A stretch of DNA of 64,000 bases from an uncultured Lachnospiraceae bacterium (GTDB lineage Bacteria > Bacillota > Clostridia > Lachnospirales > Lachnospiraceae): contig CABUPO010000002.1 in NCBI GenBank assembly GCA_902493385.1, positions 186,001 to 250,000 on the forward strand. Direction: 5' to 3'. Numbering within the stretch: position 1 is the first letter of the stretch; each line of letters starts with the position of its first letter. A model generated the notes under the pieces. That model was not told the origin of the DNA, did no database searches, and worked only from the letters and a program-made list of their open reading frames with translations. Both the position numbers and the translations under genes were made by a program. Below, piece by piece: positions 8,508-17,857 of the stretch.

Positions 8508-8648
8508 ATGAACACCAAAAATAATCAACGCTTTCACGAAACCGAAGTACGTATGGAAAACGCTATGCCGGAGCTTATGAAGCGTACAGAATTTGAAAAA
8601 ATTTCTGTGAAAAAATCAATCTTCAAAACAGAAAAGCCTTTTCTATAA
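8508..8648 (+). pseudogene. Truncated TetR-family regulator (N-terminal stub)
   Basis: The 46-codon frame begins with ATG at 8508 and reads VRMENAMPELMKRTEFEKIS then VKK, which is the first helix and start of the HTH region of a TetR/AcrR repressor (normally about 190 residues). After VKK the frame continues into unrelated SIFKTEKPFL and stops. The recognition helix and ligand domain are absent, so no functional regulator can be made. It is divergent from the small membrane operon it presumably once controlled. Confidence 0.7.
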
Positions 8649-8688
8649 AGCGGGGATATGAACCTTTGTGGAATAAGATTATTTTACG

Positions 8689-9660
8689 TCAGTTCTGTAA
8701 CCGTATCTGTTCGCTTCGTATTAAAGGATATTTGATTAGAGATGAATCATTCAGATTTTCATTATGCATATCTATTTTTGTAATCTGGTGGTTTTCATAG
8801 GTAGTATAATAATATATTCCTTTATCAGTATTGCAGCATGAGGTGTATAAAGTCACTTCATAATTCCCGTATCCAAGGCTGCAGCAGCCGCGCTGCTGTT
8901 CAACAGAACCAAGTATATGGAAGAACTGGTTCACGCTTTCTTCCTCCGAATCTCCTGAAACTGAGTTTGTCCTTACGAAAGCCGCCCTTACAAAACGCGA
9001 CTGGGATGAAAGGTCTCCCGGAAGACCAATAGCGCCCATGCCCCGGCTGTAGGTGTGCAGCGGCAGGCTGCTGCAGAAGCTGTTATGAGGCTCTTTTGCA
9101 GACAGTGACATATAATTATTCAGGTTAAACAGCTGCATGTTAAACGGAGGGTTATTAGTAAGGATTCCTACTTTATTATCATAGATATTTATACCGTCTT
9201 TTGTTGACTCTAAAGTGATGGCTTCATTGTGTCCTGCAATAATCCAGTGAAGCTGAGCCTGTGGCAGTCCGTTAAATGTGACGTCAATTATATTTGTTTT
9301 GCTAATCAGGGCTTTTGCTTCCGTTACAGAAGAGCACTGGCTTAGAATCCAGGGAATTAATTCAAAAGGAGCTATATTATATTTGAAATTTTCCGCTATC
9401 TTATATGCTGCGCTGCCGGTAAAATTCAGTCCTGCCATAGCCAGACCCTTTTCATTAACCGCATCATAATACAGAGGATAATTATCCGCAACATGAGCCA
9501 TGCCGATTATTGAGTTATGGCTGCTTATAACCCCCTCATATTTAAAACAGAAATTGAAGCTGCGCGGGGTTATTGTAACTTCATCTCCATATGAATAATC
9601 ATAATCAAGAGTACGTCCAAAATAAAAGTCTTTTGTTTTATATACCGCAGCTGTACACAT
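8689..9660 (-). CDS. Choloylglycine hydrolase family (bile salt hydrolase / penicillin V acylase type)
   Basis: This is a 323-residue Ntn-hydrolase whose Met is removed to expose the nucleophile Cys2 (MCTAAVYKT). The family's conserved residues are all visible: FGRTLDYDYSYG carries the Arg and Asp, GLNFTG an Asn, LTNNPPF the second Asn, and SSQSRFVRAAF the conserved Arg. Start ATG at 9660 has AAAGGAGA 7 nt upstream. There is no signal peptide, so it acts in the cytoplasm. It cleaves amide bonds of conjugated bile salts, penicillin V or related N-acyl compounds; which one cannot be decided from motifs alone. It is a single-gene unit divergent from the histidine kinase. Confidence 0.88.
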   Translation of the reverse strand: MCTAAVYKTKDFYFGRTLDYDYSYGDEVTITPRSFNFCFKYEGVISSHNSIIGMAHVADNYPLYYDAVNEKGLAMAGLNFTGSAAYKIAENFKYNIAPFELIPWILSQCSSVTEAKALISKTNIIDVTFNGLPQAQLHWIIAGHNEAITLESTKDGINIYDNKVGILTNNPPFNMQLFNLNNYMSLSAKEPHNSFCSSLPLHTYSRGMGAIGLPGDLSSQSRFVRAAFVRTNSVSGDSEEESVNQFFHILGSVEQQRGCCSLGYGNYEVTLYTSCCNTDKGIYYYTTYENHQITKIDMHNENLNDSSLIKYPLIRSEQIRLQN

Positions 9661-9769
9661 ATGATGTTCTCCTTTAAATTATCAGTAAAATCATTAATAA
9701 TTCTAGTATATGCAGAAACTTTTATAATATTTTGAAGTTTTGTTTTGATATAAGCGGCACGTACAATCA

Positions 9770-9798
9770 TTGAAAAGCCAAGTACATTATGATATAAT
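9770..9798 (+). promoter_or_regulatory. Sigma-A promoter for the hybrid kinase
   Basis: TTGAAA at 9770 and TATAAT at 9793 are separated by 17 nt, 74 nt before the kinase start codon. Confidence 0.65.
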
Positions 9799-9871
9799 TA
9801 ATTTATATATTTATACGGGAAAAGAGCTATGCTTTGATATAGACATTATAGATTAAAGGAGGTCAGAATCA

Positions 9872-12800
9872 ATGCAATTTGGAACTTTTATAACTCTTCA
9901 GTCTGCAATATTCTTTTTACTGGATTTAATTATACTCAGCAATGTTTTGATTAACAGAAATCAAATCAGGACGCATAAGGTATTTGGGCTTTTTGCATTT
10001 TCTACGACTCTTTTACAGCTGGTTTCAACAATTGCTCTGGCATCGGAAAGCATTATCAGAGCAGGGACGTTTCTTCAGTACATAATTTATGCAGTTATTA
10101 TGGCTGCTATGAGTTTGGTGGCGTACGGCTGGTTTGAATACATGCTTTTGGCGGTACAGAAAGAAAAGCAACGTGTATTTTCAAACCGTTGGTTTCATTT
10201 TATTCCCGTTGTTATAATTACGATTGCAGGCATAATGTCTTATTGGACACATTGGATATTCTTTATTGATTCTAACCATGCATATCAGAGAGGAAGCCTG
10301 TTTTTCCTGCAGATTGCATGCACGTATATATACCTGTTAGCAGCATTGGCGGCAGTGGTAATAACCTGTCTTAAAGGTAATCAAAAGAACACTGCATATA
10401 CTATAAAATATTTTACAGTGTTTTTTGTTCCGGCTTTGGCGGGTGTATTTATTCAGACTGGTCTGAATATTCGTGGCGGCTATATACAGATTGGAATGAG
10501 TATTGCAATGCTTCTCACATATATGAATATGCAAGAGGAATGTATAAAAGAATTACAGACAGGCCTCGCTCAATCAAACGAGCGTCTCGGAATTATACAG
10601 TCAATCAGCGATATTTACTATGCCGCGTATTATATTGATATGGAACATGATACATTTACTGAGCTTTCTGCAAAACCAAAGATTCGTGAACTGATTGGCG
10701 TAACAGGCAATGCACAGGCACAGCTGTATGTTATGTGCGATAAGCTGATTGTTCCCGAATTTGCCGATATGATGCGTGAGTTTGTAGACTTCAGGACTAT
10801 GAATGAGCGACTGAAAGAAAAAAAGGTTATCACGACAGAATTTCAGGGTATAAATGTAGGCTGGAGCCAGGCTTATTTCATTGCTGGTGATCGTGACGAA
10901 AATGGCAATCTGAAGCACATTTTTTATGCAACGCGAATAATTCATGATGAAAAAGAAAAAGAGCAGGAACAGAATCGAATTATCAATTCTTTAAGTAAGG
11001 ATTATTACAGCGCATATCATATTAATCTTAAAGACGGCAGTTTTCGTCTTATAGGTATAGAGAATAACTATACGGATTACGTCTCTTTTACAGGCGATGA
11101 ACTGGCGGGCAGCGCTGATTTCGATGTTTATTTTGGTAAATATATGGACTCAGTTATTGCGCCGGATGAGCTAAAAGAAGTTAAATCTGTCCTGAATGTT
11201 GCAGGTATGCGGGAGCTGCTTAAAACGAGAGAGCAGATAGAAGCGACCTTCCATGCTGTCGAAGACGGCAGGCCGCATACTTATCAGTACCGTATTGTTA
11301 AGCTTAAGGAAGATAAAAATGTTCCGGCAGAGGCAATTTTGGCGTTACGTATTATTGATGAGATAATAGCAAAAGAAAAGCTTCACCAGCAAGAGCTTGA
11401 AAAAAGAACCAGAGAACTGGCAGAGTACAATGAGATAATAAGTAATGCAGGCCTGGGCATCTGGTTTATTAAGCTAAAAGACGGTGAACCGCCGCGTATG
11501 AAAGCGAATGACAAGATGCTTGAGGTCCTTGGAATAGAAGACAGTAGCATGTCAGAAGAAGCGATTTATACTTATTGGTATGACAGAATCATTGAGAGTG
11601 ATGTCGGGTCTGTTCAGGAAAGCGTCCAAAAAATGATTGATGGATATTTTTCCGAAAATACCTATCGGTGGGAACATCCGGCTAAGGGAATCGTCTATGT
11701 CAGATGCGGTGGGACCGCAGAAAAGCTGGCGGACGGACACTTTGTACTGAGTGGTTATCATGCGGATGTCACAGCAATAGTGCTGGCGGAAAAAGAGCAG
11801 AAAAACGCGCTTGCAGATGCGCTTGCAGTGGCTGAACATGCTAACAAAGCAAAGACCACGTTCCTTAACAGTATGTCTCATGATATCCGTACGCCTATGA
11901 ATGCCATAGTTGGCTTTACTGCTTTGGCAGCCAGGTATTTAGACGACCCGGAACAGGTCAAGGTATATCTTAATAAGATATCAACATCAAGCAGCCACCT
12001 GTTATCACTGATTAATGATGTTCTTGACATGAGCCGTATTGAGAGCGGTAAGGTTAAGATTGATGAAAAGGAAGTTCATCTTCCGGATATTTTCAATGAT
12101 TTGAGAACTATCGTACAGTCAGATGTCGCAGCAAGGAATATGGAGCTGTTCATTGATACGCTTGACGTTAAGGATGAGAATGTAATCTGTGACAGATTAA
12201 GACTGAATCAGATACTTCTTAATCTTATGAGCAATGCATTGAAATATTCTCAGCCGGGCGGAACAGTCAGCGTCAGGGTGATTCAAAAGCCGGGTGCGCC
12301 GGAAGGATATGCTGATTTTGAATTTCGTGTAAAGGATAGCGGTATCGGTATGAGTCAGGAATTTCTTCAGCACATATTTGAACCTTTTGAACGTGAACGG
12401 ACAGCTACAGTAAGCGGTATTCAGGGTACAGGCCTTGGATTGGCCATTACTAAGAATATTATAGACATGATGGGCGGTACGATAACAGTTACAAGCGAAG
12501 AAGGAAAGGGCAGTGAGTTTACAGTTAATCTGAGATTTCGTTTGTCATCTAAGGCTATAGTGTATGAGCAGATAGAAGAACTTAAGGGTGTGAGAGCGCT
12601 GATAGCAGATGATGACATGGATACCTGTTATTCGCTCAGTAAAATGCTGGAAGATATTGGAATGCGCCCTGACTGGACAACTACTGGTAAGGAAGCTGTT
12701 GCCCGTACAAAGTTTGCTGTGGATCGCGGAGATGAATATGGCGTATTCATTATAGACTGGCTTATGCCGGACCTGAATGGTATAGAGACAGTGCGGAGAA

Positions 12801-13384
12801 TCAGGAAGATTATTGGTAACGAAAGTCCAATTATTATTCTTACGGCTTATGACTGGACTGATATTGAAAGTGAAGCAATTGAGGCTGGCGTTACTGCGTT
12901 TTGTTCAAAGCCTCTGTTTATGTCTGAGCTTAGGGACGTGCTCTCAAAGCCTTTCAAAGTTCAGGACGATGAGGATAAATCTGAAGCAGATGCGGTGGAT
13001 TTTACCGGGAAGAAGATTCTTCTTGTGGAAGATAATCTTCTAAATCAGGAAATTGCAGTAGAGATTCTTCAGGAGGCTGGATTTGTTGTGGAAACAGCTG
13101 ATGATGGAGACGTGGCGGTAAACAAGTTAAGGTATGCAGATTCCAATCAATATGATTTGGTTCTTATGGATGTGCAGATGCCAAGAATGGATGGATATAC
13201 GGCAACGAGAGAAATCAGAACACTGCCCGACCACTCAATCGCCAATATTCCTATCATTGCAATAACAGCAAATGCCTTTGAGGAAGATAAGAAGAAGGTT
13301 ATTGAGGCAGGAATGAACGGCCATATTGCAAAGCCGATTGATATTCCGACGTTGATGGAAACATTGGCTGTAATACTGAAATGA
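9872..13384 (+). CDS. Hybrid sensor histidine kinase with two receiver domains
   Basis: The 1170-residue protein opens with about seven transmembrane helices (residues ~8-225), then three PAS-like segments (~240-380, ~375-500, ~525-645). A HisKA domain has phospho-acceptor H670 in SMSHDIRTPMNAIVGF; a HATPase_c domain follows with N, G1 (DSGIGM) and G2 (GTGLGLAI) boxes. Two receiver domains end the protein: REC1 with ALIADDD and phosphorylation site D962 (IIDWLMPD), REC2 with LLVEDN and D1100 (LMDVQMPRMDGY). There is no HPt or DNA-binding output, so the signal must pass to a partner elsewhere. AAAGGAGG precedes the ATG. The gene is monocistronic, with a strong terminator at 13438. The stimulus is unknown. 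Confidence 0.92.
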   Translation: MQFGTFITLQSAIFFLLDLIILSNVLINRNQIRTHKVFGLFAFSTTLLQLVSTIALASESIIRAGTFLQYIIYAVIMAAMSLVAYGWFEYMLLAVQKEKQRVFSNRWFHFIPVVIITIAGIMSYWTHWIFFIDSNHAYQRGSLFFLQIACTYIYLLAALAAVVITCLKGNQKNTAYTIKYFTVFFVPALAGVFIQTGLNIRGGYIQIGMSIAMLLTYMNMQEECIKELQTGLAQSNERLGIIQSISDIYYAAYYIDMEHDTFTELSAKPKIRELIGVTGNAQAQLYVMCDKLIVPEFADMMREFVDFRTMNERLKEKKVITTEFQGINVGWSQAYFIAGDRDENGNLKHIFYATRIIHDEKEKEQEQNRIINSLSKDYYSAYHINLKDGSFRLIGIENNYTDYVSFTGDELAGSADFDVYFGKYMDSVIAPDELKEVKSVLNVAGMRELLKTREQIEATFHAVEDGRPHTYQYRIVKLKEDKNVPAEAILALRIIDEIIAKEKLHQQELEKRTRELAEYNEIISNAGLGIWFIKLKDGEPPRMKANDKMLEVLGIEDSSMSEEAIYTYWYDRIIESDVGSVQESVQKMIDGYFSENTYRWEHPAKGIVYVRCGGTAEKLADGHFVLSGYHADVTAIVLAEKEQKNALADALAVAEHANKAKTTFLNSMSHDIRTPMNAIVGFTALAARYLDDPEQVKVYLNKISTSSSHLLSLINDVLDMSRIESGKVKIDEKEVHLPDIFNDLRTIVQSDVAARNMELFIDTLDVKDENVICDRLRLNQILLNLMSNALKYSQPGGTVSVRVIQKPGAPEGYADFEFRVKDSGIGMSQEFLQHIFEPFERERTATVSGIQGTGLGLAITKNIIDMMGGTITVTSEEGKGSEFTVNLRFRLSSKAIVYEQIEELKGVRALIADDDMDTCYSLSKMLEDIGMRPDWTTTGKEAVARTKFAVDRGDEYGVFIIDWLMPDLNGIETVRRIRKIIGNESPIIILTAYDWTDIESEAIEAGVTAFCSKPLFMSELRDVLSKPFKVQDDEDKSEADAVDFTGKKILLVEDNLLNQEIAVEILQEAGFVVETADDGDVAVNKLRYADSNQYDLVLMDVQMPRMDGYTATREIRTLPDHSIANIPIIAITANAFEEDKKKVIEAGMNGHIAKPIDIPTLMETLAVILK

Positions 13385-13437
13385 CCGCGCAAAACTCGAA
13401 GCAGTCCTTAATTTCAGGCTTTTAGATGCTGAACATT

Positions 13438-13473
13438 ATAAGCGTATCATTAGCAATGGTACGCTTATTTTTT
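13438..13473 (+). terminator. Rho-independent terminator after the hybrid kinase
   Basis: A 14-bp stem with one wobble (13438-13451 with 13455-13468) closes a 3-nt AGC loop and is followed by TTTTT. It separates the kinase from the MarR operon. Confidence 0.85.
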
Positions 13474-13510
13474 GTAGTGCGGAAAGTGATAATATTTAAT
13501 TGGTCTTTGA

Positions 13511-13568
13511 TTTGTTAGGTACCTTGACAATTAACTACTTTTTGATTATAATCAAGGTACCTAACAAA
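13511..13568 (+). promoter_or_regulatory. Consensus promoter inside a 17-bp perfect inverted repeat (MarR operator)
   Basis: TTGACA at 13524 and TATAAT at 13547 are exactly 17 nt apart. Two perfect 17-nt arms, 13511-13527 and 13552-13568, overlap the -35 and -10 boxes. Each arm contains an AGGTACCT palindrome, so the site can also be read as two operator copies. This is a textbook position for repression by the MarR protein encoded 17 nt downstream. Confidence 0.85.
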
Positions 13569-13584
13569 AAAGGAGGGCTAATTT

Positions 13585-14166
13585 ATGTCAGAAAAAGATT
13601 CTTGCAAAGGGTGTGCGCGGCGTCATGATTCAGGCGAGCCTTGCCATTACCATGATATGCATACGGAGAGCCGCAATTTAGCAGATATGAATGATAAGCT
13701 GATTATCAATCTGCGTGACTTAGGTCATATTATGCGGTTTCTATATGAGGGGAAAGCAAGTCAGAAGCGTATTTTAATAATCCTGAGTGAGTCAGAAATG
13801 ATTACTCAGAGGAATTTAACAGAGCGTTTGGGAATCCAGCCGGGTTCGGCCAGTGAAATACTCTCCAAGCTGGAAGGTGCAGAATTAATTATCCGCACTC
13901 CAAATGAAACTGACCGTAGAACAATGAATGTCTGTTTGACAGATATTGGCAGAAAACATGCGGCAGAGGCTTTGGCACAGCGTAAAAAAAGGCATGAAGA
14001 AATGTTTTCATGCCTTTCGGAAGAAGAAAAGCTGGAATTGTTGTCGCTGTTGGAAAGAGTATGTGCTGACTGGAGAACTCGTTACAGCGAAAATGGAAAT
14101 GCGCGCAAACGTGCGCGACATCATCATGAACGCCATGAAGCTCCGCATGGATATGGAGGACGCTGA
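13585..14166 (+). CDS. MarR-family regulator with Cys/His-rich N-terminal extension
   Basis: The 193-residue protein has a central MarR winged helix domain (residues ~45-155; the recognition region reads TQRNLTERLGIQPGSASEIL and the wing RTPNETDRRTMNV). It carries an unusual ~30-residue N-terminal extension CKGCARRHDSGEPCHYHDMH with three Cys and four His, which could bind a metal or sense redox state; this is inference. A His-rich tail (RARHHHERHE) ends the protein. It is the first gene of an operon with two ABC transporter genes (2-nt gap to the next start) behind a palindromic promoter it very likely represses. AAAGGAGGG precedes the start. Confidence 0.88.
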   Translation: MSEKDSCKGCARRHDSGEPCHYHDMHTESRNLADMNDKLIINLRDLGHIMRFLYEGKASQKRILIILSESEMITQRNLTERLGIQPGSASEILSKLEGAELIIRTPNETDRRTMNVCLTDIGRKHAAEALAQRKKRHEEMFSCLSEEEKLELLSLLERVCADWRTRYSENGNARKRARHHHERHEAPHGYGGR

Positions 14167-14168
14167 CC

Positions 14169-15905
14169 ATGTGGAAATATATCAGACAATATCTGTTTTA
14201 TTTTGTAATTGCGGGCTTATTTATGGTGGGAGAGGTTCTGATGGATTTGATTCAGCCGGGCATAATGAGCGGGATTGTAGATTATGGAGTTCTTGGCGTC
14301 AAGAACGGAGGAGCTCCTAATCTTCATCTAATCTGGGCGCTTGGACTGCAAATGATTGGACTTGTATTATTTGGAGGACTTTGCGGTTCTCTGAATAATG
14401 TATTCGTACATATATCCAGTCAGAATGTCGGCAACGATATACGAAAAGACTGCTTTCGCAGGATTATGGCTTTCTCTTTTCCCCAGCTTGACCGCTTCGG
14501 TGCGGGATCTCTGGTAACGAGGGTAACAAACGATATTACTCAGGTGCAGACATTTGTTTCGCTGTTTGTACGGGGATTGATTCGTACCTTACTGCTTACC
14601 TTTGGAAGTATGTATTGTATGTTTCGATTGAATCTGCATTTTGGACTGATTGTATTATGTGCCTTTCCGTTTCTGGTGGGTGTAATCGCTTTCTGCCTGT
14701 ATAAAGCAAATCCTCTGTTCTCCAAATTGCAGGCTCAGCTTGATTCCATTAACACTATTATGCAGGAAGATGTGTCCGGTATTCGTATCATTAAAGCATG
14801 TGTCAGGGAAGGCTATGAAAAAATGCGCTTTGGGAAGGCTAACGGGGAACTGATTAAAACACAGCTTAGAACCCTTGTGATTTTTGCTTTTATGAATCCT
14901 CTTGCTAATGCATTGATGTATATAGCTGTTACATTTATACTGCTGGCAGGGTCGTTTGAAGCAGGAAACGGAAGTACAACTCCGGGAGCAGTTATGGCGG
15001 CGTTAACCTATGCCACGCAGCTGCTCAATGGTATTTTGATGCTTGTTATGCTGTTTCAGAATATTTCCAGAGGTCTTACTTCATGGAAGAGGGTAAAGGA
15101 GATACTGCACAGCGAGCCGGAGATTAAAGACGGCGCTTTTGACGGAGCAACAAAAGTAAAGGGAGAAATTGAATTTCGTGACGTTTCATTCTCCTATCCC
15201 GGAAGCAGCAATTGTGTGCTTTCACATATCAATCTGACAATACGCAAAGGGGAAACAGTGGCTGTCATGGGGGCGACCGGAAGCGGCAAGACTTCTTTGG
15301 TCAATCTGATTCCACGCTTTTATGATGTAAGCATGGGAACGGTTTTAGTGGACGGAATTGATGTCAGGGAATACCGGCAGAAGGCGCTTCGGGAAAAAAT
15401 TGCCATAGTCATGCAAAAAAGCGAGCTGTTCAGTATGACAATAAGAGAAAATATTGCATGGGGAATGCCAAAAGCGGACGGAATGAATATAAAAGCAGCT
15501 GCGTCCATTGCACAGGCGGACGGCTTTATTTCTTCTATGGCGGAGGGATATGAGACTGCCGTTGCAGAGCGTGGAATGAGCCTGTCAGGCGGACAAAAGC
15601 AGCGTATTTCTATTGCAAGGGCTGTACTAAAGCCCGCTGAAATATTTATCTTTGACGATTCCACCAGCGCTCTTGATTTGAAAACAGAAGCAGATTTGTA
15701 TCAGGCGTTAAAAAATTTAAGCCCTGACAGTACGAAGATAATTGTTGCACAGAGGATTGCTTCTGTTCGTATGGCAGACCGGATTGTTGTTTTAGAAAAC
15801 GGCAGCATCTCAGCCTGCGGCACACATGAGGAATTGCTGAAATCCTGTAAAATTTATCAGGATATTTACCATTCCCAAATCGGAGAGGAGGCTGAAACCG
15901 CATGA
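14169..15905 (+). CDS. ABC exporter half-transporter with degenerate ATPase site
   Basis: The 578-residue protein fuses a six-helix type IV ABC exporter domain (residues ~1-310) to an ATPase domain. Walker A is GATGSGKT at 368-375 and the signature LSGGQKQR is intact. The residue after Walker B is Asp (D497 in FIFDDSTSALD) instead of the catalytic Glu, and the switch His is Gln (Q528 in VAQRIAS). This is the pattern of the degenerate half of heterodimeric exporters such as TM287/288, BmrCD and LmrCD. Its partner is the next gene, which overlaps by ATGA. Drug or peptide export under MarR control is inferred. Confidence 0.9.
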   Translation: MWKYIRQYLFYFVIAGLFMVGEVLMDLIQPGIMSGIVDYGVLGVKNGGAPNLHLIWALGLQMIGLVLFGGLCGSLNNVFVHISSQNVGNDIRKDCFRRIMAFSFPQLDRFGAGSLVTRVTNDITQVQTFVSLFVRGLIRTLLLTFGSMYCMFRLNLHFGLIVLCAFPFLVGVIAFCLYKANPLFSKLQAQLDSINTIMQEDVSGIRIIKACVREGYEKMRFGKANGELIKTQLRTLVIFAFMNPLANALMYIAVTFILLAGSFEAGNGSTTPGAVMAALTYATQLLNGILMLVMLFQNISRGLTSWKRVKEILHSEPEIKDGAFDGATKVKGEIEFRDVSFSYPGSSNCVLSHINLTIRKGETVAVMGATGSGKTSLVNLIPRFYDVSMGTVLVDGIDVREYRQKALREKIAIVMQKSELFSMTIRENIAWGMPKADGMNIKAAASIAQADGFISSMAEGYETAVAERGMSLSGGQKQRISIARAVLKPAEIFIFDDSTSALDLKTEADLYQALKNLSPDSTKIIVAQRIASVRMADRIVVLENGSISACGTHEELLKSCKIYQDIYHSQIGEEAETA

Positions 15906-17722
15906 GTACAAACCAAAATCAAAAACAGATTGAGCGAAACATTCCCGGCATGATGAATCGGCATGAACGCTTTGCAGAGGCAGAGCATGCCGACAATATT
16001 GGTGCGGCAATCAAGCGTATTGTTACATATTTTATGCGAGAAAAAACTCTGGTGCTCTGTATGCTGGCTGTTGTTATATTTGGCACCCTGTGCGGTGTTT
16101 ACGCGCCGAGTATTCAAAGCAGAGCTGTTGATATGATTGCCGGAGAAAAACAGGGCGTCTTATCTCATACGCTGTTGTGCATGCTTTCTGTTTATCTGCT
16201 CTACAGCGCTTGCGGACTTTTGCAGGGATTATTAAGCGCACGGCTCAGCCAAAATGTAGTTAAGCGGATGCGGGAGGAGCTGTTTGGAAAAATCATGAAT
16301 CTGCCGATACGTTATCTTGATACACATTCACACGGTGATGTTATGAGCCGGATGACTAATGATATTGAAAATATATCTACTACGGTTTCTCAATCTCTGC
16401 CCTCGCTGTTTTCAGGAGCGCTTACTATAGCCGGTACCGCAGTAATTATGCTGTGGTATTGCTGGCAGCTTGCCCTGCTTAGTTTTGCTGCTGTATTCCT
16501 GACATTTTTGGCAACCAAAATACTTTCAGGAAGGGTGCGTAAGTTTTCACGCCGTCGTCAAATGCTGCTTGGACAGTTGAATGGAACAGTAGAAGAAATG
16601 GTTTCAGGGTACCGCACTGTTGTAGCATACAATCACCAGAATATAACAACGGATAATTTCTGCGGTACGGCGGATGCCCTCACAAAAGCTGGGATTAAAA
16701 CGGATATTTTCAGCGGCGTTATGGGGCCGGTCATGAATTGTATAGGTAATATCGGCTTTGTTATTATTGCCGCTTTTGGCGGATATTTCTCTGTAAATGG
16801 GCTGATTTCGGTGGGCGTGATTTCTGCGTTTATTGTCTATGCAAAACAGTTCAGCCGGCCAATCAATGAAATTGCTCAGATTTATGGACAGCTCCAGACG
16901 GCGATTGCCGGTGCGGAACGGGTCTTTAACGTGTTAGATGAAGCTGAGGAGGATAAAAGCGGCGAGGAGCTGCACAAAGAGGAAAAAGCGGCTGTCACAT
17001 TCAAAAATGTACGTTTTTCTTATGAAGAGAAAAAACCTGTAATAAAGAATTTTACGCTGACTGTTCCTTCCGGCAAAAAAGTGGCGTTGGTCGGTGCGAC
17101 CGGAAGTGGGAAAACAACAATTGTTAATCTGCTAATGCGTTTTTATGAGATTGAAAGCGGAGAAATATGTATAAATGAACAGAATATACGCAATGTTGCA
17201 AGGGATAGCTTACGAAAGAACATCGCTATCGTTCTGCAGGATACGGTCCTGTTTTCCGATACCGTCCGCAGTAATCTTAAATACGCAAATGAAGCGGCGT
17301 CAGATAAACAGCTGAAGGCGGCGGTAGAAATGAGTCGGTGCCGGGAAATGATTGAGCTTCTCCCGCAGGGATTTGACACAGTGCTGACCGGCTTTGGCGC
17401 CAATATCAGTCAGGGTCAGCGGCAGCTCCTTGCCATTGCCCGAGCTGTTGTGGCAGCTCCTAAAATCCTGATTTTGGACGAAGCAACATCCAATGTGGAT
17501 ACCCGCACCGAGAAAGCCATACAGGACGCCATGCATCGTATAATGCAGGGGCGCACCAGCATTGTAATTGCACACCGTCTGTCTACAATCCGGGATTCTG
17601 ACATTATTGTCGTAATGGACAACGGCGAGATTGTGGAGAGCGGCAATCATGAAGAGCTGCTTGCAAAAAAGGGTAAATATTATGAGCTTTACATGACCCA
17701 GTATGCGGGAGCAGCAACATAA
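15902..17722 (+). CDS. ABC exporter half-transporter with canonical ATPase site
   Basis: The 606-residue protein has the same layout as its partner: about 40 cytoplasmic N-terminal residues, six helices, then an ATPase with Walker A GATGSGKT, signature ISQGQRQL, catalytic E527 (LILDEATSNVD) and switch H558 (IAHRLST). The signature has Ser-Gln-Gly instead of Ser-Gly-Gly, which is common in the second subunit of such heterodimers. The start overlaps the preceding stop by ATGA, so equal amounts of both subunits should be made. The pair should form one membrane exporter, probably for drugs or other amphipathic compounds. Confidence 0.9.
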   Translation: MSTNQNQKQIERNIPGMMNRHERFAEAEHADNIGAAIKRIVTYFMREKTLVLCMLAVVIFGTLCGVYAPSIQSRAVDMIAGEKQGVLSHTLLCMLSVYLLYSACGLLQGLLSARLSQNVVKRMREELFGKIMNLPIRYLDTHSHGDVMSRMTNDIENISTTVSQSLPSLFSGALTIAGTAVIMLWYCWQLALLSFAAVFLTFLATKILSGRVRKFSRRRQMLLGQLNGTVEEMVSGYRTVVAYNHQNITTDNFCGTADALTKAGIKTDIFSGVMGPVMNCIGNIGFVIIAAFGGYFSVNGLISVGVISAFIVYAKQFSRPINEIAQIYGQLQTAIAGAERVFNVLDEAEEDKSGEELHKEEKAAVTFKNVRFSYEEKKPVIKNFTLTVPSGKKVALVGATGSGKTTIVNLLMRFYEIESGEICINEQNIRNVARDSLRKNIAIVLQDTVLFSDTVRSNLKYANEAASDKQLKAAVEMSRCREMIELLPQGFDTVLTGFGANISQGQRQLLAIARAVVAAPKILILDEATSNVDTRTEKAIQDAMHRIMQGRTSIVIAHRLSTIRDSDIIVVMDNGEIVESGNHEELLAKKGKYYELYMTQYAGAAT

Positions 17723-17857
17723 TAAATATACTAAACCGGCTGTGAAAGCGATGAAATTGATTATCTGTATAGATATTTACTGCCTTATATGATAAAATGA
17801 ACCGTACAAAGCTTATAATTATATTGAAAAAGTATAATGTTTTAAGGGAGTGGTCAA

